Part shown: positions 1 through 5,557 of the stretch, one piece after another
Numbering within the stretch: the stretch's first letter is position 1
How the letters are laid out: each line of letters opens with the position of its first letter
Origin: Calditrichota bacterium
GTDB lineage: Bacteria; Calditrichota; Calditrichia; RBG-13-44-9; J075
Direction: 5' to 3'
Assembly (NCBI GenBank): GCA_003695285.1
Contig: RFIL01000362.1
Location: forward strand, 1 to 5,598
DNA length: 5,598 nt
The notes under the pieces: generated by a model
The model's input: the letters and a program-made list of their open reading frames with translations, nothing else
Told to the model about the DNA's origin: nothing
Databases searched by the model: none
Made by a program: the position numbers and the translations under genes

Positions 1-876
1 GAAATATCTACCGATGATGGTTCATTAACCATTACCGGCGATGGTGGTAAAATCTACGAATTATCCAATCTGGATATTAAAGCCAGTGGTCGTACCGAGT
101 TCAATAATATCTTTGATTCCACTCCGGGCAACTACACAGTATTGCAGGAAGCTCAGGATGCCCAGCAATCCTCTACCATTACCGTATTTGATTCTCTCGG
201 TAACAGTTTTGACCTGACCCTGGTCTTCACCAAGGATGTGCAGCAACCCAACCGCTGGACCTGGGAAGCGACGGTACAGGAACCGGCAACGATTACCGGC
301 GGTAGCAGCGGATACGTGGAATTCAACACCGATGGCTCTTTGAAGTCCTTTCAGTTTGATGATGGCTCTACATCCTTGCAAATATCCTCCGGAGATGGAA
401 GCAGTGATTTGCTGAGCATCGAACTCAATCCGGGACAGATTGGTGGCTTTGATGGTATCACCCAGTTCAGTGGTATCAACAGCAATGCCGTGTTCACCTA
501 TCAGGATGGTTACGGGATGGGAATCCTCGACCGCCTCAGCATTGATCAAACCGGACAGATTATGGGTGCCTTCAGTAATGGGGTGGTAAAATTACTGGGT
601 CAAATTGTTCTGGCCAATTTTGCTAACCCCGGTGGCTTGCTCCGCACGGAAGGCAACTTGTTCGAACTTTCCGGAAACTCCGGTGATCCCATCTTAACGA
701 CCGCCGGAGAAGGGGTAAATACGACCATTGTCTCCGGAGCACTGGAACAATCCAATGTGGATCTGGCGGAAGAATTTACCCGCATGATTGTCGCTCAACG
801 GGGATTTCAAGCCAATGCCCGAACCATCACGGTGAGCGATGAGTTATTGCAAGAAGTAACCAATCTCAAACGGTAA
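1..876 (+). CDS. flgE: Flagellar hook protein FlgE, C-terminal 291 residues (5' end outside window)
   Basis: FlgE polymerises into the flagellar hook, the flexible universal joint between the basal-body rod and the filament, outside the cell. The frame is open from base 1, so the N-terminal rod-like part is cut off by the window edge. The middle shows the hook D2-type domain (STITVFDSLGNSFDLTLVF at about 172-228, later FNTDGSL). The return to the D1 core follows (YGMGILDRLSIDQTGQIMG, then FSNGVVKLLGQIVLANFANP and GGLLRTEGNLF). The last 47 residues (from base 733) are the classic C-terminal helix of the rod/hook/HAP family: SGALEQSNVDLAEEFTRMI followed by VAQRGFQANARTITVSDELL. The hook D2 insertion separates it from the shorter rod proteins FlgF and FlgG. 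It ends with TAA at 874-876. It lies upstream of flbD and motA, which fits a conserved flagellar operon. Family assignment is firm; total length is unknown. Confidence 0.96.
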   Translation, partial: EISTDDGSLTITGDGGKIYELSNLDIKASGRTEFNNIFDSTPGNYTVLQEAQDAQQSSTITVFDSLGNSFDLTLVFTKDVQQPNRWTWEATVQEPATITGGSSGYVEFNTDGSLKSFQFDDGSTSLQISSGDGSSDLLSIELNPGQIGGFDGITQFSGINSNAVFTYQDGYGMGILDRLSIDQTGQIMGAFSNGVVKLLGQIVLANFANPGGLLRTEGNLFELSGNSGDPILTTAGEGVNTTIVSGALEQSNVDLAEEFTRMIVAQRGFQANARTITVSDELLQEVTNLKR

Positions 877-888
877 GAATAGCATCAG

Positions 889-920
889 GGAGCGGGGAAT
901 CGTCAGCGGCTCCCCGCTCC
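889..920 (+). promoter_or_regulatory. Perfect 10-bp GC-rich hairpin between flgE and flbD
   Basis: GGAGCGGGGA at 889-898 is exactly complementary to TCCCCGCTCC at 911-920, with a 12-nt loop. The hairpin starts 12 nt after the flgE stop. It has no immediate U-run, but a small AAAAC-G-GTTTT inverted repeat (925-935) follows. It may be a partial terminator or attenuator, or a 3' stabiliser that lets flgE be made in excess of the downstream genes. The structure is seen in the sequence; the role is inferred. Confidence 0.6.
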
Positions 921-938
921 GGATAAAACGGTTTTAAC

Positions 939-944
939 AGGTGA
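939..944 (+). promoter_or_regulatory. Ribosome binding site of flbD
   Basis: AGGTGA, close to the Shine-Dalgarno core, sits 6 nt before the ATG at 951. It fixes the flbD start and lies just downstream of the hairpin, so flbD has its own translation initiation and is not coupled to flgE. Confidence 0.65.
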
Positions 945-950
945 AGCAAG

Positions 951-1166
951 ATGATTACAGTAACCAGAATTAACAATAGCCCGATTACCATCAACGCAGA
1001 ATTGATAGAATTTATTGAAGCAACCCCGGATACCATTATCACCACCATGACCGGGAAAAAAATCATTGTCAAAGATTCTGTAGATGAAGTCGTGGAAAAA
1101 ATCGTCAGCTATCGACAGCGATGTTTTGAAAACATTAGAGTTAAACTGGAAAAACAGCCGCTATGA
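951..1166 (+). CDS. flbD: FlbD/SwrD-family flagellar protein
   Basis: This small cytoplasmic protein of 71 residues has the usual length and pattern of the FlbD family. An N-terminal MITVTRINNSPITINAELIE is followed by IEATPDTIITTMTGKKIIVK and a helical DEVVEKIVSYR segment. The Bacillus homologue SwrD is known to raise flagellar motor power; elsewhere the family is mostly known from its fixed place between the hook gene and the stator genes. It should not be confused with the Caulobacter transcription factor also named FlbD. The ATG is supported by AGGTGA 6 nt upstream. Its TGA overlaps the motA ATG by 4 bp (ATGA), so the two are probably translationally coupled. Family assignment is strong; the molecular role is poorly known in general. 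Confidence 0.92.
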   Translation: MITVTRINNSPITINAELIEFIEATPDTIITTMTGKKIIVKDSVDEVVEKIVSYRQRCFENIRVKLEKQPL

Positions 1167-1945
1167 AAAAAGCTCTGGACATAGCCACATTAATCGGTTT
1201 TTTTGGTGGGTCAGCAACCATTCTGGGTTCAATTTTTACCGCCGGTGGCATCGGTGGATTTATCAACATTCCCTCCTTGTTAATCGTTATCGGAGGAACG
1301 ATTGCCGCCGTCTTCATTCAGTATTCTTTAAAGGAAGTGTTGAGCATCATGGGGGTGGTTCGACAGACCATCATGCAAAATGCCAGTGACCCCAAAGAGA
1401 TGATAGAGATGCTGGTAAAATTTGCCGAAGAAGCCCGCAAAGATGGGCTGCTGGCTCTGGAATCTCATGTGAAGGAAATTGAAGACCCCTTCATCAAAAC
1501 CGGGTTGCAATTAGCCATTGACGGCACCGAACCGGAACTGCTGCGGGAGATTCTGGAAGCGGAAATTGCCAACCTGGAAGAACGCCATTCCAAAGGGCAT
1601 GGCATCTTTGAAGCATTTGGGACCTATGCTCCGGCCTTCGGTATGATCGGAACATTGATTGGTCTGGTGTTCATGTTACAAACGATGAGTGATCCCTCCA
1701 GCATCGGACCCTCCATGGCCGTGGCGCTGGTGACTACCTTTTACGGTGCCGTATTATCCAATTTTATCTTCCTGCCCTTAGCCGGAAAGTTGAAAGAACG
1801 GACAAAAGATGAAGTGCAAATCCGGGAAATGATTATCGCCGGAATTCTCTCCATTCAATCCGGTGATAACCCCCGGTTGGTGGAACAGAAACTGCAAGCC
1901 TTTCTGCCTCCCAAGCTGCGTAAGAATGAAGATGAAGAAGGGTAA
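1163..1945 (+). CDS. motA: Flagellar motor stator protein MotA (MotA/PomA family)
   Basis: MotA is the inner-membrane stator subunit that, with MotB, conducts ions and pushes on FliG of the rotor. At 260 residues it has the normal length. Four membrane segments are visible at about residues 7-28, 32-54 (with IPSLLIVIGGTIAA), 149-172 and 184-207. The large cytoplasmic loop lies between segments 2 and 3. In it R92 and E100 (ARKDGLLALE) have the same eight-residue spacing as the rotor-contacting R90 and E98 of E. coli MotA. P157 (YAPAFGMIGTLIGLV) and P205 (NFIFLPLAGKL) match the conserved torque prolines P173 and P222. No clear Shine-Dalgarno precedes the ATG; the 4-bp ATGA overlap with flbD suggests coupled translation. 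The ion used cannot be read from MotA alone. The partner motB does not follow, which is unusual. Its TAA stop sits in a GGTAAAA that resembles the first unit of the adjoining repeats. Confidence 0.96.
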   Translation: MKKALDIATLIGFFGGSATILGSIFTAGGIGGFINIPSLLIVIGGTIAAVFIQYSLKEVLSIMGVVRQTIMQNASDPKEMIEMLVKFAEEARKDGLLALESHVKEIEDPFIKTGLQLAIDGTEPELLREILEAEIANLEERHSKGHGIFEAFGTYAPAFGMIGTLIGLVFMLQTMSDPSSIGPSMAVALVTTFYGAVLSNFIFLPLAGKLKERTKDEVQIREMIIAGILSIQSGDNPRLVEQKLQAFLPPKLRKNEDEEG

Positions 1946-1950
1946 AATAA

Positions 1951-2020
1951 GGTAAAAGGGAAAAGGTAAAAGGGAAAAGGAAATCAAAGATCAAAGAACA
2001 AAGATCAAAGATTAAAGAGC
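1951..2020. repeat. Tandem heptamer array, ten units in one register, two sequence types
   Basis: Ten consecutive 7-bp units run without a phase break. The first four alternate GGTAAAA, GGGAAAA, GGTAAAA, GGGAAAA (1951-1978, a perfect 14-bp duplication). A transition unit GGAAATC follows, then five units of the form AAAGATC, AAAGAAC, AAAGATC, AAAGATT, AAAGAGC (1986-2020). A further GGTAAAA at 1941-1947 spans the motA stop but is out of register. Such heptamer tandems resemble in style the short tandemly repeated (STRR) sequences known from cyanobacteria and are not coding. They fill the convergent spacer between motA and the barrel gene. Confidence 0.85.
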
Positions 2021-2032
2021 AGAATGGGGGGT

Positions 2033-2092
2033 GGGAAAGGGAAAAAGGGAAAAAGGAAAAAGGAAAAAGGAAAAAGGGGAAAGGGAAAAAGG
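2033..2092. repeat. 60-nt polypurine tract with a mirror repeat
   Basis: Every base on the plus strand from 2033 to 2092 is A or G. In run lengths it reads G3A3, G3A5, G3A5, G2A5 three times, G4A3, G3A5, G2, so the core is again a 7-bp unit (GGAAAAA). Positions 2047-2078 form a perfect 32-nt mirror repeat, the symmetry that allows intramolecular triplex (H-DNA). An open frame across it gives only a Lys/Gly/Glu/Arg repeat and is not a gene. Together with the heptamers to its left it is the main content of the 230-bp spacer; no Rho-independent terminator is visible there. Confidence 0.85.
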
Positions 2093-2131
2093 TAAGAGGT
2101 CCAATAACACAGGGGAGCTGGAGATAGCCGG

Positions 2132-2167
2132 AATTGTGTTGCGAGATATAAATTGTGTTGAGATTTA
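2132..2167. repeat. Imperfect direct repeat next to the barrel gene's 3' end
   Basis: AATTGTGTTG occurs at 2132-2141 and again at 2151-2160, 19 bp apart. Both copies continue similarly (CGAGATATA against AGATTTA), so the repeat is about 17 bp with a 2-bp gap. A weaker echo, CCGAGATAAATTGAG, lies at 2205-2219 inside the barrel gene. It may be a duplication scar; the function is unknown. Confidence 0.5.
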
Positions 2168-2175
2168 TTATCTTG

Positions 2176-3360
2176 CTATAAGTCCAGATAATACCCTAAA
2201 TTTACCGAGATAAATTGAGAAACATTCTCTGACCAGAGATTTGTTGCCTTATCCAGTTTATATCTGGACTTAGAATATTGATACAACGCTTTAATTGCAA
2301 GATTTTGTGTTTTAAATCCGATCGATAAACCTACCGAATAAGGTGTGGTGATCTCTGAAAAATCAAAGGCAGATTGAGGCAGCGGGGTAAGAGTTTCGTA
2401 TTTCAAATAGCGTGTATAGAGAATTCCCAGGGCGAATTTTTCCCGTTGATAAATCGCACCCAATATTGCTTCACTATTGAATATATCGGATAACTCATTA
2501 GTCAGGAACTGATGCCGCATCTCTAAAGATAACTTGAAGGAAGACGGCCCACCCGTTTGAACACCGTAAGCAATCCGGCCATAGTAAAATGCGGTGTTTC
2601 CTGTATCAACAAGGGTAATTGTATCTAACTTATAGATGCCATCCGAAAGGGGAACGTGGCTATCCTGAGATAAAAATTGCAAATAGGCTTTAATGCCTCT
2701 CTTCGATCGGTAGTTCAGTGATACAAAGTATTGAAACTCCTTCAAGAAGTCACTTTTATAAACAACCGGATCGATCACTTTGATATCGAAAATTCGCTTA
2801 ATGGATGGAGAAAGAATTCCCAGGGTCAGGGTGAAATTATTAAAGCTATGAATTGATGTTGCAACTTGTAGGGTCCTCATTAGGGTTTGAATCTCCTGCC
2901 GGTCAGAAGTCACCCTAAAGACACCTATATTGGTGTGGAAATCGTAGTTTGGTGTCGGTGTTAATCCCGGTTTTGTCTTATAGTAAAAGAGATAATCGTT
3001 GGCAAAGCTCAGTTGAACGACTACATTTTGATGCCGGTAGAATGCGAGAAAATTCGGCCTGAATAGGCTGCTATTCTCATAGACTTTCAAATGATCATCA
3101 ATTTTCGAAGCATTTAAAAATGTAATGCCTCCGGCTACACTGGAAACCATACCCACGGACAGATAAAATCCTGACGTTCTCTTAAAATTTCCAGGGTTAT
3201 AACGATTTCCATCCGGCCCAAACCCATAGCTCCCCAGGGAAAAATCTTTAATTTCTGCCTGGGGGATTTCAGGAAAGAACCCGTTTGAGTTTGTGGATAT
3301 GATTTGGGCCAGAGAGGGGAAAACCAGGACGATTACCAACAGAATTATTTTTTTCGTCAT
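2176..3360 (-). CDS. Exported probable outer-membrane beta-barrel protein, unknown function
   Basis: I do not recognise the family. The 394-residue protein starts with a classic signal peptide: MTKK, a hydrophobic core IILLVIVLVF, and a likely signal peptidase site after SLA (residue 18, before QI). After a proline/glycine-rich stretch (to about residue 62) come some 14 to 16 short amphipathic strands in hairpins with polar turns, rich in Tyr/Phe. Examples are SGFYLSVGMVSS, NVVVQLSFANDYLFYY, FTLTLGILS, EFQYFVSLNYRS, KLSLEMRHQFL, ALGILYTRYLKYE, YSVGLSIGFKT and QFISVNLGYYLDL. This is the pattern of an outer-membrane barrel. The last residue is Leu, not the usual Phe, but Tyr sits at positions 390 and 391. 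The ATG is supported by GGGAG 5 nt upstream. The gene stands alone, convergent with motA and divergent from the esterase. A sampled row is about 35% GC, clearly lower than its neighbours. It could be a porin-like or lipid-transport barrel; nothing indicates a substrate. Confidence 0.85.
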   Translation of the reverse strand: MTKKIILLVIVLVFPSLAQIISTNSNGFFPEIPQAEIKDFSLGSYGFGPDGNRYNPGNFKRTSGFYLSVGMVSSVAGGITFLNASKIDDHLKVYENSSLFRPNFLAFYRHQNVVVQLSFANDYLFYYKTKPGLTPTPNYDFHTNIGVFRVTSDRQEIQTLMRTLQVATSIHSFNNFTLTLGILSPSIKRIFDIKVIDPVVYKSDFLKEFQYFVSLNYRSKRGIKAYLQFLSQDSHVPLSDGIYKLDTITLVDTGNTAFYYGRIAYGVQTGGPSSFKLSLEMRHQFLTNELSDIFNSEAILGAIYQREKFALGILYTRYLKYETLTPLPQSAFDFSEITTPYSVGLSIGFKTQNLAIKALYQYSKSRYKLDKATNLWSENVSQFISVNLGYYLDL

Positions 3361-3365
3361 GACTG

Positions 3366-3370
3366 CTCCC
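3366..3370 (-). promoter_or_regulatory. Ribosome binding site of the barrel gene
   Basis: GGGAG on the minus strand lies 5 nt before the ATG at 3360-3358 and supports that start. Confidence 0.65.
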
Positions 3371-3490
3371 GTGTATTTTCGCTGAGGTTATGAGAAAAAT
3401 ATGAAGAATATTTTACATCCGCCTTTCATATCTCGCTGAATTTATCGATATTCCAGGAAACATTCAAATCAAAAAACCACCACCTCAACC

Positions 3491-3495
3491 GGGAG
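3491..3495 (+). promoter_or_regulatory. Ribosome binding site of the esterase gene
   Basis: GGGAG lies 6 nt before the ATG at 3502 and fixes the start that gives a complete signal peptide. The same pentamer, similarly spaced, serves the divergent gene. Confidence 0.7.
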
Positions 3496-3501
3496 TGTTT
3501 T

Positions 3502-5250
3502 ATGAATCTCCGAACTCTACTGTTGCCGTTTTTCTGTCTGATTATTCAATTCATCGTTGCAACCGCGCCGTTATCTGCTGATGAAAAGGCGGCCGGGCTA
3601 CGCTTCGCCGTTACATTTTCCCCGGAACTAAGCAGCCAGGCGCAGGATGGCCGCCTCCTGGTGCTGCTCTCCACCGATCCCTCCAAAGAACCGCGGTTCC
3701 AGATTGTCGACGGGCCGGAGACTCAACTGGGTTTTGGCGTAGATGTGGAAGGCTGGCAACCCGGTGCGACAGCGATCGTCGGCGGGTCGGCATTCGGTTA
3801 CCCGATTGAGCATCTCCGCGATGTGCCGCCCGGGGAGTATTACATTCAGGCGCTGATCAACCGCTATGAGACTTTCCACCTCGCTACCGGGCACACCGTC
3901 AAATTACCGCCCGATAGAGGAGAGGGTCAGCACTGGAATAAGAAACCGGGCAATTTCTACAGCACTCCCCGCAAGGTAAAAATCGATCCGGCGCATTCCG
4001 ACGAGATAAAAATCATGCTGGATCAGGTCATCCCGGAGATACCCGAGCCGGAGGATACCAAGTACATCAAGCATGTGAAAATCAAAAGCAAGCTGCTGAG
4101 CGAGTTCTGGGGACGGCCCATGTACCTGGGAGCGGTGCTGCTGCTCCCGGAGGGCTTCGACGAGCACCCCGATGCTCGTTATCCGCTGGTGGTCAATCAC
4201 GGCCATTTCCCCTATAGCTTTGGGGGATTTAAGGAAACGCCTCCGCCGGCGGATTTAAAACCGGAATACAGCAAACGCTTCCATCTGGAAGGCTACAACA
4301 AGATCGTCTGGGAACATGCCTACCAGTTCTACAAGGAGTGGACTGGCCCGGATTTTCCGCGGGTGATCATCATGAAAATCCAGCACGCCAATCCCTACTA
4401 CGACGATTCTTACGCGGTCAACTCGGCCAATCTGGGGCCGTATGGTGACGCGATCAACCACGAGCTAATCCCGTACGTGGAGAAGATGTTTCGCGGGTTG
4501 GGGGAGGGCTGGGCGCGATTTACCTACGGCGGCTCTACCGGTGGCTGGGAAGCGCTGGCAACGCAGGTGTTTTACCCGGATATGTTCAATGGCGCCTACG
4601 TGGCCTGCCCCGACCCGATCGATTTTCGCGCTTATACCATCGTCAATATCTATGAACATCAAAACGCCTATCATTTGGACAGCCGCTTCAAACTCACCCC
4701 CCGGCCCGGGCATCGTAATTATTTGGGGGAGGTCAGTTCCATGCTGGTGGAGATGAATCACCGCGAGCTGCTGTTAGGCACCAAAAGCCGCTCCGGGGAG
4801 CAGTGGGATATCTGGGAAGCAGTCTACTCACCGCAGGGGGCGGACGGTTATCCGCAGCGAATCTGGGATAAGAAAACCGGGGAGATTGATCACCAGGTTG
4901 CCCAATACTGGAAAGAGCATTACGATTTGCGCTACATCATGGAGCGGGATTGGAAAACGCTGGGGCCCAAACTGGTGGGAAAAATCAATATTTACGTGGG
5001 GGAGATGGATAATTACTATCTCAATAATGCGGTCTATTTGATGGAGGATTTTCTGGAAAAGACCCGAAACCCCTATTACGGCGGGGAGATTGACTACGGC
5101 GCGCGCGACGAGCACTGCTGGAACGGCGACCACCACCGCCCCAACGCCATTTCCCGGCTGCGCTACCACCAGATGTTTGTGCCGCGGATCGTCAAACGGA
5201 TTCTGGAAACCGCCCCTGCCGGGGCCGATACCAGCAGCTGGCGGTATTGA
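3502..5250 (+). CDS. Secreted alpha/beta-hydrolase, putative esterase with N-terminal beta domain
   Basis: This is probably an exported serine hydrolase of the putative-esterase (Esterase D/enterochelin-esterase-like) fold; the substrate is unknown. Residues 1-26 form a signal peptide (MNLR, hydrophobic core, likely cleavage after APLSA). Residues about 31-165 look like a beta-rich accessory domain (RLLVLLSTDPSKEPRFQIVD, GEYYIQALINRYETFHLATG). The catalytic domain begins near residue 190. VVNHGHF (230-236) suits an oxyanion loop. YGGSTGGW (342-349) carries the GxSxG nucleophile elbow with Ser345. GEMDNYY gives a probable acid, Asp503. DEHCW gives a probable base, His538; His544/His545 (GDHHRP) are alternatives. 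At 582 residues it is longer than single-domain esterases because of the N-terminal domain and an insertion between Ser and Asp (about 370-490), rich in Tyr, Trp and His. Similar two-domain proteins are, as I recall, found in Acidobacteriota, Gemmatimonadota and similar phyla, mostly unstudied. GC is about 57% in a sampled row. It has no obvious operon partner. Confidence 0.85.
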   Translation: MNLRTLLLPFFCLIIQFIVATAPLSADEKAAGLRFAVTFSPELSSQAQDGRLLVLLSTDPSKEPRFQIVDGPETQLGFGVDVEGWQPGATAIVGGSAFGYPIEHLRDVPPGEYYIQALINRYETFHLATGHTVKLPPDRGEGQHWNKKPGNFYSTPRKVKIDPAHSDEIKIMLDQVIPEIPEPEDTKYIKHVKIKSKLLSEFWGRPMYLGAVLLLPEGFDEHPDARYPLVVNHGHFPYSFGGFKETPPPADLKPEYSKRFHLEGYNKIVWEHAYQFYKEWTGPDFPRVIIMKIQHANPYYDDSYAVNSANLGPYGDAINHELIPYVEKMFRGLGEGWARFTYGGSTGGWEALATQVFYPDMFNGAYVACPDPIDFRAYTIVNIYEHQNAYHLDSRFKLTPRPGHRNYLGEVSSMLVEMNHRELLLGTKSRSGEQWDIWEAVYSPQGADGYPQRIWDKKTGEIDHQVAQYWKEHYDLRYIMERDWKTLGPKLVGKINIYVGEMDNYYLNNAVYLMEDFLEKTRNPYYGGEIDYGARDEHCWNGDHHRPNAISRLRYHQMFVPRIVKRILETAPAGADTSSWRY

Positions 5251-5284
5251 GAACTTCGGAATGCTTCATTCCTGGTTGTAGTTC
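5251..5284 (+). terminator. Nested stem-loop directly after the esterase stop (weak terminator candidate)
   Basis: GGAATG (5258-5263) pairs with CATTCC (5267-5272) around a 3-nt loop. An outer GAACT (5251-5255) pairs with AGTTC (5280-5284). The structure starts at the first base after the TGA. It lacks a U-run, so it may only cap or protect the 3' end of the message. Confidence 0.3.
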
Positions 5285-5557
5285 CCGGGGCTTTTAGCGC
5301 TTTCTTTTGTCGGGATTCTGGTTGCCGCTACGGGGCTGGCCGGCTGTGGCTACCTCGCCCGGCAGCGGGGAACACCCGGCGGCGACCCCCGCCAAATTTT
5401 TTATGCGCTGATTTTCCTGTCTGCCGGCCTGGAAGGCGACATCCGCCCTGGCGGCAACGGTTACCCCCGTTCCGGCGGTAATGGAGTTGGTTGCCTCGTA
5501 CCCGCACCCCCTGGTTCATGCCTGCCCGCCACGCCATTGGCTACAATATTCCAGTAA
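5282..5557 (+). other. Open stretch with lipoprotein-like signal but no start codon; possible gene remnant
   Basis: The frame from 5282 to the TAA at 5555-5557 begins just after an in-frame TAG (5279-5281). It encodes a hydrophobic run, LLALSFVGILVAATGLAGC, ending in a textbook lipobox (LAGC), then GYLARQRG and a second hydrophobic piece IFYALIFLSAGLE. No ATG, GTG or TTG exists between the TAG and the lipobox. The ATG at 5261 would give only six codons before the TAG and has no Shine-Dalgarno. Downstream, the other two plus frames also look partly protein-like, as expected either from frameshift decay or simply from GC-rich DNA with few stops. It could be a broken lipoprotein gene or chance; I cannot tell. 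Confidence 0.2.

Larger units (their letters stand above)
3361..3501. promoter_or_regulatory. Divergent intergenic region that should hold promoters for both flanking genes
   Basis: These 141 bp separate the start codons of two divergent genes, so promoters for both should lie here. The DNA is AT-rich. A TAAAAT box on the minus strand (3410-3415) is about 50 bp before the barrel gene's ATG, but it lacks a good -35 at the right distance. TTTACA at 3412-3417 resembles a plus-strand -35 but has no matching -10. I therefore do not assign exact promoters. No convincing operator palindrome was seen. Confidence 0.4.

Noticed and set aside
61..549. Minus-strand open frame of 162 codons inside flgE
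   Set aside because: It is antisense to conserved FlgE sequence and shows no domain of its own.
1084..1389. Plus-strand open frame of 101 codons overlapping flbD and motA
   Set aside because: It is out of frame with two well-recognised genes and its translation (Trp/Arg/His/Ser-rich) has no family character.
1951..2092. CRISPR array
   Set aside because: Units are 7-8 bp with no spacers between them; this is a tandem simple repeat, not repeat-spacer DNA.
2031..2213. Plus-strand open frame of 60 codons over the purine tract (Lys/Gly/Glu/Arg repeats)
   Set aside because: It is the direct translation of the simple repeat, has no ribosome site or protein-like tail, and runs into the 3' end of the barrel gene on the other strand.
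3428..3451. Inverted repeat ATATC/GATAT with a 14-nt spacer in the divergent region
   Set aside because: Five-base arms in AT-rich DNA are expected by chance; there is no second copy or longer symmetry.
3412..3452. Possible sigma-70 promoter for the esterase gene (TTTACA, or TTTCAT with GATATT 17 bp later)
   Set aside because: The good -35 has no -10 at the right spacing, and the correctly spaced pair matches the consensus poorly.
4828..5169. Minus-strand open frame of 113 codons inside the esterase gene
   Set aside because: It is antisense to a clearly recognised catalytic domain; such frames are common opposite GC-rich genes, and there is no supporting start signal.
5328..5537. Minus-strand open frame of 69 codons in the right-hand tail
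   Set aside because: The Arg/Gly-rich translation with no family features or ribosome site looks like a by-product of GC-rich DNA.
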